DNA of 64,000 nt from Aphelenchoides besseyi. Its lineage: Eukaryota > Nematoda > Chromadorea > Rhabditida > Aphelenchoididae. The translations under genes and the position numbers were made by a program. This document shows positions 35,132 through 45,727 of this stretch, piece after piece. The notes beneath the pieces were generated by a model. The model was given only the letters and a program-made list of their open reading frames with translations, was not told the origin of the DNA and made no database searches. Numbering within the stretch: the stretch's first letter is position 1; every line of letters starts with the position of its first letter. The stretch is from NCBI GenBank assembly GCA_024699855.1, contig JAMPIQ010000002.1, positions 1,116,001 to 1,180,000 on the forward strand. The letters run 5' to 3'.

Positions 35132-36472
35132 TCGAATTCAAAAGTTACATACAGCAAAGAAGTTAAGTAGCTCGATTCTCGGGAATCAGATCACGTAGTG
35201 AAGGCGAGTAGTGCTGTTTGACCCACTTGTGTCGCATCACTCCGTCCAAATCAAGACGTCGATTGGGATCCACGACCAGGAGCTGAAAACAGAAGTGAAA
35301 TGAGATGGAACTTCTCCACTCACTCGTTTGATCAGATCTCGAGCACCCAAAGGAACGTGAGCGGGAAACGTGTATTGAGCTTTCGCAATTCGCTTGTACG
35401 TGTCATTGGAAGTCTCGGTTTCGAAGGCCGGTTTGCCGCAGAGCAGTTCGTAGCAGAGAACGCCAATGGACCAGTAGTCGACGTGCAAACTGTGCGGTTT
35501 GGATGTGACCATTTCGGGCGGTAAGTAGTCCATTGTGCCACAGAGAGTGCGGCTAAACAACATCAGAATTGAGGTGGAAAGAAGAAAGAGGCTGACCGAT
35601 TGGAAGCCGAGTGGACCGACCAACCGAAATCCGCGATCTTCAAGTCGCCGTTCATGTCAATCAAAATATTCTCGGGTTTGATGTCTGCAATCAGAAACAA
35701 CCATAGGAATGAAGTAGTGATGACACTCACCGCGATGAATGACGTTCTTCTGATGACAATACTTGAGAGCGTCGGCTACCTGGTAGATGTACCGGGCCGT
35801 TCTTCTTTCGCTCAAACGTCCTTTAGTCTGCAGTTCCTTGTACAGCTCGCCATTGAGTGCGTACTCCAATATCAAGTAGATCTTCTTGTCGTCGTAGAAG
35901 TAGTTGTACAGTCGAAGGATGTTCGGATGACTGAAATCACCATAAAACAAATGGAAACGAGAACTCACTGCAAATGAGCTTGAATCTCGATCTCGCGCAC
36001 CACTTGGTGTTCGACATTGTTCTTGACGATTTGAGATTTGAACAGAATCTAAAGATCGTGAAGAGCCATTGAGAGGGTGATTACCTTCAGAGCCACGGGG
36101 ATCTTGTACTTTTTGTCCCGAGCCAAATAGACGTTTCCTGAAATGACGATCAGAAATGTAAGTGGAAACAGTAACTACCGAATTTCCCTTTTCCCAACGG
36201 CCGTCCAACCTCGAAATCGTCCAAAGTCCACGGTCCAACATGAGGTTCCAATCTGATCTTCTCTTCGTAAGTGTCCATTGGTTCTTCTTTCATTGCTCCA
36301 AATTCAAGACGTTGAATCGACCGGAACGGAAAGACGCTCAGCTCCCCATTCGAAGCGCTTCGATCGGTTATCCATTCGAGAGTTGTTGGCTGTTTGACAG
36401 CTCTTGGTCCAACTACTTGACGAGTGTTCTTATTCTCCACTCAAACATACACAATGATTGCAACCGGTTTAT
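35132..36472. repeat. Segmental duplication, copy 1 (aurora kinase block)
   Basis: This block matches 48657-49997 at a constant offset of 13525 bp across the whole coding region. It includes introns, and there are no insertions or deletions between 35163 and 36472. Only two base differences were found by eye inside the coding part. Past 36472 the similarity drops sharply. Confidence 0.9.
35163..36440 (-). CDS. Aurora-type serine/threonine kinase, copy 1
   Basis: Seven exons (36440-36179, 36137-36085, 36048-35969, 35930-35731, 35684-35597, 35552-35324, 35282-35163). An N-terminal extension of about 75 residues is followed by one kinase domain: the Gly loop GKGKFG, VALKI with the ATP lysine, HRDIKPEN with the catalytic Asp, DFGWSVH, and the activation segment [20 protein letters not shown] and the [10 protein letters not shown] signature are typical of aurora kinases (AIR-1/AIR-2 in C. 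elegans), which act at centrosomes and on chromosomes in mitosis. The C-terminal helix region [12 protein letters not shown] completes the domain. The stop codon of the GH45 cellulase lies 67 bp upstream of the start codon on the same strand, a spacing typical of nematode operons, so the two genes may share a transcript. Confidence 0.92.
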
Positions 36473-36507
36473 CAGAAATTAAAACGTTTTAACATTTACA
36501 TTATCTT

Positions 36508-37197
36508 TCATTCATCTGCACGAATACAGCCGCTCTTTTCGGTGATCTCAGTTGGACACTTGACTTTCTCGAACTTCATCGATGGGTTGTCGGCGTTCTG
36601 GAACCATTCGAAGCGCCATTTACATCCCGATTGGAGAGCAGCGGGCAATTGACTGCACTGATCAACGGTATCTATTCCGCCGTATTGTTTTCCCCATCCC
36701 TGGGACGGAGCTTGCCATTGGGCCGAGCAGCCGTTGAACAAGCCCACACCACCACCAGGAATTTGCAAGTCAAAGTGATTAGAACCCAAATCAGCACCGG
36801 TATTCGTCACTTGGACAACAAAGTCCTTGCCACTCACTGGTCCACTAGTAAACGTTAGTTTGTAGCAAGCACAACACCACTGAGATTCGCTAGATCCACC
36901 GATGTTAGCAGCGGCGAATCCATAGGAAGTAGTGTCGTTCACGGCCCATGGTTGTTGGGTGGAGCAGGTGTATGCTCCGCCACCATTGCATCCCGAAGCC
37001 GTATTTCCGCCATCGTTCAAAGGCTTGTCATCAACTCCGCACGTCTGAACAGGTCCTTGCTTGAATTGCGCCTTGCCCGGCCAACTACAGCTCGGCTTGC
37101 AACAGTCCCAATAACGTGTCGTTGTTCCAGTTCCCGACTGACCGTTGGCAGTCAAAACGAATGGAAGAAGAGCGAGAAGACCAATGAATTGAACCAT
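36508..37197 (-). CDS. GH45 endo-beta-1,4-glucanase (cellulase), secreted
   Basis: A single uninterrupted exon encodes 229 residues. The signal peptide (FIGLLALLPFVLTANG) is followed by the GH45 catalytic domain without a linker or cellulose-binding module. Family landmarks are TTRYWDCCKPSCSW (Asp31, expected general base), CGVDD, the Cys-rich WCCACYKLTF, and HFDLQIPGGGVG (Asp143, expected proton donor). GH45 enzymes cut cellulose internally. In nematodes they are known from Bursaphelenchus and relatives, where they are thought to come from fungi by horizontal transfer and are secreted from the pharyngeal glands into plants. Lack of introns contrasts with every neighbouring gene. A perfect STATAWAARS match lies 35 bp before the ATG. 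The gene sits just upstream of an aurora kinase on the same strand. Confidence 0.93.
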   Translation of the reverse strand: MVQFIGLLALLPFVLTANGQSGTGTTTRYWDCCKPSCSWPGKAQFKQGPVQTCGVDDKPLNDGGNTASGCNGGGAYTCSTQQPWAVNDTTSYGFAAANIGGSSESQWCCACYKLTFTSGPVSGKDFVVQVTNTGADLGSNHFDLQIPGGGVGLFNGCSAQWQAPSQGWGKQYGGIDTVDQCSQLPAALQSGCKWRFEWFQNADNPSMKFEKVKCPTEITEKSGCIRADE

Positions 37198-37231
37198 TTT
37201 TGTTGGTGATAAGAATACTGATCTCAGGACT

Positions 37232-37241
37232 GCTTTTATAC
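37232..37241 (-). promoter_or_regulatory. STATAWAARS-type gland motif / TATA box of the cellulase gene
   Basis: On the minus strand the sequence is GTATAAAAGC, a ten-of-ten match to the STATAWAARS motif associated with gland-cell effectors in Bursaphelenchus xylophilus. It lies 35 bp upstream of the GH45 start codon, a position that also suits a TATA box. Confidence 0.6.
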
Positions 37242-37957
37242 GATCGAGACGAAGATCAAATGGGCGGAGAGTTCACAGCGAATCGACCCAGAACACCAAC
37301 TGAATCAACAACCGAATGCTGTCTCCGTGTTTTCAATCAACTTCGCTTTCGTGGTCCCAGATTGTAAACCGAACTCGGCAGTCATCCCAATTGGTGTTTG
37401 TTTCATCGGTGTTGAAAACCGCTCTCAGGGTCTGTTTGAAGAGCTTTAAGGTTAGTCACGAGTCGAAATTTGATTGTGTTTTTGTTTGTTTTTGCCATCG
37501 GATGCGCGTATTCACGATTGAAATTCCAATTTCAAACATCAGTTTTCTTTGACATCTGAAATGACCGGTTGCGGGCTGTCGACGATGTAAAATTTCCTTG
37601 AAGTTCGCTCCAAATTCAATCGCCCGTTGTGTCCCTCTTTTCTCAGGGACCCGAAGGCGATGCGTTGAATGCGAAGTTGAAGAGAAGAGTATTGATTTTC
37701 AAACTTGGGTTTATAAACCGTAAAAGGTATCGCGATTGACAACTCGAATTAAACAATAATTCCCAAAAGTTAACATACTCCATCGGGAAGGTAAACGGAT
37801 TTAAGCGATGATTCGGGACCGTAAAGAAATTACTTAAGAGTTGGGCAGAAGTTACACATATAAAACTTGAGAACAAAAACCGCATAAACTAAACTAAAAA
37901 GCAGAAACGCTCGGCGGGGTCTCGACAGTCGTGAAATGTGGACTAAGAGTCATCGAT
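37242..37957. other. Divergent intergenic region
   Basis: This interval lies between the cellulase (minus) and a membrane-protein gene (plus), so it should contain both upstream regions. No further motif was recognised. Confidence 0.4.
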
Positions 37958-38575
37958 ATGATCCGAAAGCCGTCGATCGCAATGTCCGCTTGGAATCGCG
38001 TTTCATCCTTTTTTCCGATGTCTTCGAAATCGGACAACGAAAAAGAAGACGGTTCTTTGCGGTCTGAATCCACATGTAAGTTGCTCTTCCAGTTGTTCTG
38101 CATTCCTCTTTAGAAAGCAACTCTTTGCATCAGTCCCGCTGGAATGGTTATTAACTGTGGCCTGCTCGTCAATGTGTTCGGATATCAATCGGTTATGCTC
38201 AAGAAAGATCTTCCTACGTTTATGTGGTTGAGCATCATAGTTCTCAACGCGGTTGTTTCGTTCGTTTTGCTCGTTGGTGTTGAACGAAAGGAGCCCTGCT
38301 GTTATTATCCATTTTTGTCTTTGACGGTAAGTTCAATGACCACTTCGTTGATTACTTTTTTGCTTCAGATTGTGCGTATTGGACTGTGCATTTTAACGCT
38401 TCTGTCGGTTCTGTTCGGATTCTCGACGCTCATCATTGACCTCCAATTGTATCAAACCAATTTAGAGACCGTCTTGTTTCTGATTGCTACCATTTGGATC
38501 GAATACTACGCGTACGTTGTGGTCAAACGATCGTTGAATCTGCTTCTTGAGTTCGAGTTGCCGTTGATCAATTGA
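37958..38575 (+). CDS. Small multi-pass membrane protein of unknown function
   Basis: Three exons (37958-38075, 38118-38326, 38369-38575) encode 177 residues. The first 40 residues are Ser/Lys/Asp-rich and probably cytoplasmic. Four hydrophobic stretches follow, including IIVLNAVVSFVLLVGV, LCILTLLSVLFGFSTLII and TVLFLIATIWIEYYAYVVV, so a four-TM topology is likely. Frame continuity needs the acceptor TAGAAAG at 38111-38117 rather than the TTTAG just before it; the latter would give an immediate stop. The family was not recognised, though the shape resembles nematode tetraspan or MARVEL-like proteins. Confidence 0.65.
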
Positions 38576-38829
38576 CAATCGAAGGTTGGGACTCCCGACT
38601 TTTGCTCATCGAATGGACATCTCCAATGGTTTCATTTGGATTCCTCTTTTTGATGCTCTAAACATACTGTCATTTGTTCTTAAAGCTTTTAATTCGTTTT
38701 TTAAAGTAAAATGCCCTCGATTTTGTTTGCACTTGCTATCGAACGTTGTTTTCAATTCGATCGAACTGCTCAATCGTTGTATGTTTACTTCAAGAATTCG
38801 GTTATAAGACAACAGCAGTTTTGAGGTAT

Positions 38830-39328
38830 TCACGAGTTTACGAAGGTGCAAAAAGATATAAAATAGATGAGTAAACTGAAACCACTGGTACCTTTACGCC
38901 AATTGTTCGCTTCATTACAAGCATTTCGATTGCAAATGCACGTTCGTCTTCGTTTAATATCCGTGTAACAATGGTCGTCCATTCGCACCGGTTGTCCACT
39001 TTCGTCCATTAAACAACCCTGAAACGAAGTTTGCTCAAACATACAATCAACTAACCATCATGATGTGATTCCCTTTCACTATCTTGACACAACTCTGCTC
39101 GATTTCGCGACATGGAACGATCGGGGCATCACTGCAATTTCCACTGACTTGCGGTGAGTTCGAATCACAAGTGCAACACCATAGAACAAGAGTGTCTGTT
39201 GCGGGAAACAAAATGGATGAGAGTTGAAAGGATTCCTGAGACTTCGATTCGGAAGTTGTGGTTGTCGGCTGAGAAGCAGTAAAATGAAGAGAAAACAGGA
39301 TTAACGTGAATTTGAGGAGAATGTTCAT
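38830..39328 (-). CDS. Ly6/uPAR-like GPI-anchored surface protein
   Basis: Two exons (39328-39056, 39018-38830) encode 153 residues. A signal peptide (LKFTLILFSLHFTAS) is followed by a Thr/Ser-rich stretch and a single domain with about ten cysteines. It begins WCCTCDSN and ends TCICNRNACNEA; the CxC...CN pattern at the end is the hallmark of Ly6/uPAR (three-finger) domains. The last 18 residues are hydrophobic (SGFSLLIYFISFCTFVNS) and follow a short polar spacer, as expected of a GPI-attachment signal. Such proteins sit on the outer cell surface and often modulate receptors. The exact family is inferred from spacing only. Confidence 0.7.
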
Positions 39329-40908
39329 TAGCGACTATTCGTTTTGATCATCACTAATAATCAAAACCCAAAAGGTTTTCGTCGTTCAGATCACTCATTT
39401 CGGTTCTTATCATTTCAAGCGGAAAGACGTGTTGAGTTTTCATCAAAAAGATTGTACGAAACATCGGTTTTGTTTGGACATAAAAGTTGAACTCGTGCAT
39501 TTGAGATATCAACAAACGAACTGAATTCAACGCACCACTCTCTTTACAATCGTCTCAGAAGGAAAGTGCACGAATTTGAGGTGGGACTGAAGAGGAACGA
39601 TGGCTCATTCGAAGCGCCGTGAAAAAATGTTATTAGAAAGTGTTCTCCGTCTTGTTCGAGGAGTACGCTAGAATTTTTTGGATTTATGCTTAACTATAGT
39701 TCTCAAGAAGTTGTACGATGGAAGATGTGCAAGGAATAGTTGAGTGAGTAAGCAGTCTAGTTGGAGCAGCTAATTTCTTTTGGGGATTGCGGGTTTGATT
39801 ACACTGATTGTCGAGTACGTGTTGTTGCTTTGCATCCACAAATCAAGAGAAAAAAAGGGAACAGTAAGTGATTGCAAAAGTCCAATCGACGTTTTGTGCA
39901 ATTTTTGGAGTCGTTTGTGTAGATCCAACGCAGCACTTGAACATGACAATCGGAGGAATCCGACCCGTGACCGGCAAAAAGAAGATAGTTTCTGCAACAA
40001 GATCGCTTGCATTCTCAGCTACCATTGCACATTCGTTCATGTTTGAATCCTGATGGACTATAGTTTACCGCGAAGATTGAAACGACGTAGCTGTCTGTAG
40101 TGTGCTGTTCCTGAAAATCGAAGAGCACATTCCTTTGGCAACTTTTCTATTTAGGTCATACAATTCGAACATCATTCGGAAATTCCAGACTATATTCGTG
40201 CACTTTTCTTGTCAGACGATAAGTGACATTTGCTGTGCTGAGTGCTCAAATAGTTGGAATCTCATCTCTAAACGGTTTTCCAGCATATTGATCCTATAAC
40301 ACTTGTGTGCCATGAGTCTCTGGAGCTTTATCTTCTAACCAGTAATCAACTTAATTTTAACTTAAAACCTAAAAGTGGTGGTCAAATATCATTTCTTTTA
40401 GTGGTTATATTGACCAATGAGCCAATTAAAGAGTGGAATTTGGTTATCCGGAAACAATCTCGTCAGCTAGTAGACTTTTACTTCAATTGAGAACCACACA
40501 TTTGTTCTGACACACGAGCACAACTTGACGATAGTCGCAGGAAGCGGTTTGTTTGTTCATCAGCAGATGGACTTCTATTTGAATACGCAAATCAAGAGCA
40601 AACATCCATTGGTTTAATTGGAGGACGAAAAGCGAACAAAATTTATTTTCCTTTTTTGTAAACTTTAAACTTTCCATATCACAACGACACACGAGAACTC
40701 TTGTCGATTCCAAGACAGCAGTTCAAACTAAGTTTGTGCTTAAAACTCAAAACGTTTGAAAATTGAATCCTCATATTTGTTAATGAACCTGATCATTCGA
40801 GATTCGCGAACTGTGCTGTTACGTTCTTTGAAAGTTTATTGAGACCAGGAAGTTTAACAGTAAAAAAGCACACGAATCTTACTTATTCATTCTGCTAAAA
40901 CGTCCCCG
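39329..40908. other. Intergenic with fragments of a possible small membrane protein
   Basis: On the plus strand, 39780-39870 reads a membrane-like stretch (GIAGLITLIVEYVLLLCIH) followed by a GTAAGT donor, and 39599-39760 reads a short ATG-started frame. The pieces do not join without an in-frame stop, so no gene is called. The rest shows nothing. Confidence 0.3.
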
Positions 40909-42438
40909 ATGTTGATTAGCGGTCTCTTGATCGCCACAACTCTGGTGACGTCCGTTGATGCGGGCTCATGGTCACTTGCTATCCGAGAGGTTAAACATGT
41001 CAGTCGTAACAAGACCTTAGGCCCATTGAACGATATCTATACTGAAGTGTTGAACTTTGATCGTTCTTACTATCGAGGTTGGTTATTAGTTTGCAACAAC
41101 TGAACGACATCTAACTTGTTCAGCGACTGTTTATGTAGGAACACCACCTAAGCCATTTCAAGTAGTAAGTGATCTGTTGTTTCGTTGGTTGTTAATATTA
41201 ATATTTTCAGATGATCGACACAGGTAGACATCACTTGATTCTTCTATTGAACTCTTATTAGGATCTCATATTTTATGGATTCCCAAAAAAGGATGCAAAG
41301 CAAAGGGTTGGTTTGAAATGATTAATAAACAACCTTTTTTTACTTCTAGGTTGGCGTACTACAGGGTGAGACAAAATGAATGGTCGACAATTCATATGAG
41401 CTAACTGTAGAAATTGTAAATCGGGCAAGTATGTCTATGATCCTAAAGAGTCTGCCACCGCGGAAAATCTTAATATACCCTTTGATGTTCGTTACGGTAA
41501 TTGAATGCAAAACCAATGGAAACTCTTTGATGACTATTAAGGTGATGGTAGCACTTCGATGAAAGGACAATATTACAAAGACTTTTTCTCGGTGAGTTTA
41601 TTGATTCTTGTTGAGTTGTAACTTTAATTTAGTTTGGAGAGAATATGCGTTTTAAGGAACCGGTTACCTTTGGCGTTGTTCACGAGTTGAGGGACGAAGA
41701 TCAGGTTTACAGATTGAAGGGTTTAACTTCTTATAATTACTGTAGGGAATTCTTGGGCTTGGAAATTCGATTGATCCACATGAGCGCGGCAGCTCAATTA
41801 TGCACGAAGCTTGGCGTCAAAAACTTCTTGATGCTCCAATTTTTACCATATATGTGCGGAAATGCCCGGATTATGAAGATTGCGAGAAATACGGCACCAT
41901 AACGATTGGCTCTGTGGACAAAGAAATGTGCGGTAAAATTGAAGGACATGTGAATGTCGATCCTAACTGTAAGTCTTAACATTCTGAACATGAGTTAGCA
42001 GTTCGAAATAGCTATCACATGGTTATTTGAAGTAACTCGTTTTGAGTTGGGTGCGGCACGTGTAAATGGTCCTTTTAAAGTCGACATAGGTATACTGAAA
42101 AATAGACGTTTTTTTCATCCGTGTTTACAGATACGGGTGCTCCAGACATTTACGTGCCCTCCGATATCTACAAACAACTTATGAAAAAAATAAAAGCATC
42201 ACCCACGATGTTTGGTGATTACATTGTTAAGTGCGATGCTTATGTAGCGATCACTTTGGTTATTAACAACCGTGAGTACGTGATTCCTGCAAACCAACTG
42301 CTTGTGAATCTTCATACTGGCCTTTGTACATTACGCTTGAAACCTTGGAATTCACATAGCAACGGTTGGATATTGGGCGTTCCATTTTACCGGTACGTGA
42401 TATTTCGCCGCCAACCATTTCGCCGTCGAGTTAGTTAA
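40909..42438 (+). CDS. Pepsin-like aspartic protease (family A1), secreted
   Basis: Eleven exons (40909-41077, 41124-41164, 41211-41223, 41262-41306, 41350-41365, 41411-41496, 41542-41591, 41633-41704, 41746-41968, 42012-42089, 42131-42438) encode 366 residues. A signal peptide precedes a short pro-like segment. The first active-site motif is MIDTGSHILW (Asp73) and the second is VDIDTGAPD (Asp265). Other A1 landmarks are VYVGTPPKPFQV, RYGDGSTSMKGQYYKD, QGILGLGNS, the disulphide loop region CPDYEDC and WILGVPFYR. Two exons are microexons of 13 and 16 nt, one of which carries the catalytic DTG start. Aspartic proteases of this type digest protein in the nematode gut or are secreted. The ending after WILGVPFYR is atypical (basic, QPFRRRVS), so the last exon may have an unseen splice. 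Confidence 0.85.
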
Positions 42439-43224
42439 AATTTGGTTGTTATTGATACTGCGTATGAATAACTTTAGGCCTTCTCACCACGGCAAGGTAC
42501 TTCGTGTTGAGAAGGGATTAATTCTTTTAACAAACCTTTGCATTAGCTCACCTTTTGATATATTCCCCGTTTCGCTGCGTGGAAGCTCCAAGGTTGGAAA
42601 CGGTTTCGTTGGTGCAAAAACGCTAATGTGCGAAAAGAATATAAAAGAACATGAAGGTTAAAAAAACAAATTGAGGGTTCAAGTTTAAGAAAAAAACACC
42701 TAAAACGCGCTGAAAACCAGTACCCCCAGTAGACTGGTAACTTTTCGACCCGATGACTGGTTGTTTATATCTTGAAACTAAGCAGTTACGTTAGAGCTTC
42801 GTTCTAGATAAATCCAAATATCATAAATCACATAAGCAACGTAACTTGTTCAGCACAAACGCTGGCTTTATCCAAAATTTATATTAAGTGATCACAAGAA
42901 CAACCATGTTACTTGACCTAAACTTCTTTGATGGCAAAATAGTCGGCGGCAAAATGTCACGCTTCGTAATTTTCCAGCACCTACTGTATGATCCACAACA
43001 TTGAAAAGCATACTATTGAATTTGCACCCGCCCTAACGAGATACGATTGATTGGTAATAATCAATAAACGAATGTTGCAACAATTACCGTGTTGTATTTC
43101 TTTCGGCCTTGTCTGCAGAGAATATTGCAACCCTTAATTTCATGGATCGACAGCACTTTAGTTACTCACCAAGCTTTTTATCGACTCCGCTCGTCGAGCT
43201 GAGTCCAATGGTACCGGTTTTGTG
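42439..43224. other. Intergenic, nothing recognised
   Basis: A plus-strand open segment at 42446-42661 could be a further exon of the aspartic protease but shows no A1 motif. Otherwise no signal. Confidence 0.35.
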
Positions 43225-43519
43225 TTACGGAAACCATCGATGGACGGTCATATTGTCCACGAACACACTCCAGCCGTTGTCGACCTTACAACTGATCATC
43301 TGCCCGTTGAGATCTTTTCTGAAGTCCGAAGGTGACTTCTAAATTTGATTCTTCTTACCGAATCACGTGTCTCAAAGCAGTTTCGCCCAAACGATTGGCT
43401 TTGAACAAAACCAATGGAACTCGAGAGTTGGCTTCCATTCGATGGTTTTTGAGCATTCGAGACAAACGCATAGCCGATCGAATGAGCTCTTCGGAATTCT
43501 CCAGCGCTGAGAATCGTGA
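43225..43519 (-). CDS. 3' exons of an unidentified gene
   Basis: Two exon-like blocks, 43519-43359 and 43318-43225, join through a 40-nt GT-AG intron and stay in frame to a stop, giving about 84 residues. The first block is preceded by an acceptor (CTTCTAG) but no start codon, so 5' exons must lie to the right (perhaps 43520-43620, where a frame with a TGA is visible). The peptide is helical and charged at first, then VDNGWSVFVDNMTVHRW. No family recognised; it may be a decayed gene. Confidence 0.4.
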
Positions 43520-43792
43520 CTAGAAGTCGATTAACTTTGAGATAAAGGCAATTCTTTTGCTTCTTATCTAGACTCCAACAATCGATTCACGCGGCTACTT
43601 GTTCTTTGGTATCATCAAAATTAAAGAATCCCTTGTAATCGTGTTTATTTAAACAAACAATACACATTCTATCATTTGGTTAGCAAACATTAAAAGTGAA
43701 ATTAGCACCACCGCCATTACTTGCCTACAAAACTTCCAACCATTGTGTATTCGGGTTGCTCTTCATTGCGATCTTTTATAAACAGCTGATCA

Positions 43793-45137
43793 TTAGAATT
43801 GCTCGCGTTCATAGTTACTGTTAACTTCATCTGCGATCACCAAAATTGAGTTCACATGCATTTCGGGAAACAGTTTGCGTACCAAATATCCAAATGAAAC
43901 GGGTGATTTGGCTGCTTGAATTGAATTTGAAATCGACGTGTTTGTTCTTGGTTTTGTCCACATGGTCAAGAAGGCATCGCGTTCTTTCCCTTTGCTGCTA
44001 TCAATCCGCGACATCTTACTACTCCTTTTTGCCGGCGGAAGTATGACGCGGCTACTGTACTCACCCGTTTCGAGCCGAAGAAGTAGAACTGAACACAAAT
44101 GCACTTGTTCAAAATGACAATCGGAAGATCTCCATACATCGAAGACAACTGCAGAGAACGAATCAAGAACATGAACTCAGCAACTCATAGTCATAGTAAA
44201 TGGCTTCCAGCAATCGCCGGTTTAGAGATTGGCTTAATTGCTCACACTCTAACCCCTCGAGTGTTGTTATGTTGAACATTGGAGGCGTCAAGGAAGCGAG
44301 TATTTCCACTCGAACAATTGGTTGAAAAAAGTCGTTAAAGTTTCTTAGGTGACTGTTGAGTTTCTGATTCCTCGACTGGAAGCTCAGCATTCAAATATTC
44401 TTTTTGGAAATGACGCAGCAGACTCACACCACCATTGTTGCAACTCTCTGAACACAAATGACAATGATACTAAAAAGAAACAGTTAAAAGTGAGTAGATG
44501 AAATGAGTGCTTACCGAATGCATATCATAAAACACCATATCTGCTGGCTGGGCAGATTGATAGTTTACACAATGATGTTCATCTCGTTCCAGAACTGAAA
44601 GCGAACAGAAGTGCAAAAGAAACAGACAAAAACAACATGACTGTGCAGAGTTCGAAAAGCGTTGTGAGTATGAACGGCGTAAGATTGAAGATCTTCATTG
44701 GTGTTCACATTGCAAAGAACACAGAAGTCCTAAAAGGCAACAATAAACAGCATGAATCGTTCAACTTACCGCTGATTGTTCATGTAGCTTCGAGTTCGTT
44801 GACTTCTGTTGAGCGCTTTCCTCATTTTTGTTATTCGATTCGGACGAGAAAGACCGGCTACCAAGTAGCCTTGACGTTTGCCACCGTTTGACACGTCGAT
44901 CGACAGAAGTTGCGGTCAATCTGAAAAGAGCGAAGTTAAAAGCGAATCGAAACGAATTCTTTTGGGCATCAGGTAAGTGAATCGACGAACTTACTCAACT
45001 GAAGATTCCGTCGAGTGACACGCTCCTCGAATTCTGTTCGGACACACGTTCAAATAATCGCCGTTGTGGAGAATGTTTTTGACTCCGGAAAGAAAGTCGT
45101 CGATTGGCAGCAGTCGAAGTTGTAGGAAATTTAAATC
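43793..45137 (-). CDS. Zinc-finger-like protein, 5' end unresolved
   Basis: Seven blocks (from about 45137 to 44995, then 44920-44770, 44729-44642, 44594-44515, 44469-44428, 44375-44177, 44148-43793) join in one frame to a stop at 43793. Cys/His pairs appear in FCVLCNVNTNED...HTH, in a CHLCSESC block, and in CHFEQVHLC, which look like divergent C2H2-type fingers split by introns. The rest is unrecognised. The 28-nt intron before the last block is very short. An in-frame TGA precedes 45137, so the true start is missing. A further minus-strand segment with an FCALCQLD motif near 45390 may be an upstream exon. Confidence is moderate that this is coding, low for the exact ends. Confidence 0.5.
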
Positions 45138-45644
45138 TCACAAGCCAATTCCGTTAATGAATGGAAGCACAAGCTTTTGTCTGTTGGTGCTATTTCACCG
45201 AAATGTCTGATTAACTGGTCGTTTTAATCGAAAAAACGCGTGGAGTTCTTTTTCGGTAAGGTTGGTCTATTGATTCTGGGCTGCTTGTTTGATGTTCGTT
45301 TCCAACGACCATTTGGAAACAAAGAGTTCTGATCAACAGAATAACACGCTTTGTGTTCAATCTGCTGAATTCCTGTCTCGTATCCAATTGGCAAAGGGCG
45401 CAGAAATGGCCAAATCAACTCCCAAATACACAAAGGTCATGTGGATAATCTAATAAAACCAAATATCCACAATAAAGCTGCGTTAACAGACGCCCAAACT
45501 CGGTTTGCTTAACTGTCGTGACAACTACGAGATGACGAAAGAAGAGGATGTTGTGGTTGGGTGCGTGGAACGACAGCTGTTGACGTGAGAGAAATGTTTG
45601 TAGCGATTTCCGCGTATCTTCATTGTTCAAACTGCGCATTTGCA
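45138..45644. other. Unassigned region with possible upstream exons of the zinc-finger-like gene
   Basis: On the minus strand, 45639-45415 opens with an ATG (MRSLNNEDTRKSLQ) and 45433-45224 holds a frame with HFCALCQLD. Neither could be spliced cleanly to the downstream exons. Confidence 0.3.
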
Positions 45645-45654
45645 GTATAAAAGA
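45645..45654 (+). promoter_or_regulatory. TATA box, near-match to the gland motif
   Basis: GTATAAAAGA, nine of ten positions of STATAWAARS (last base A), lies 73 bp before the start codon of the charged ShKT protein. Confidence 0.4.
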
Positions 45655-45727
45655 ATGATCTCGAGACGAAAGAATTGTCGTTTCGATCCCGTTATTCCAG
45701 CAGTCTAGTCCTGACTTCTGATTTGTA

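Noticed and set aside
36508..37197. Cellulase as contamination from a fungus or bacterium
   Set aside because: It lies between nematode genes, and a relic of a second copy is embedded next to the duplicated kinase.
39599..40053. Possible small membrane-protein gene
   Set aside because: Exon pieces cannot be joined without an in-frame stop and no family is recognisable.
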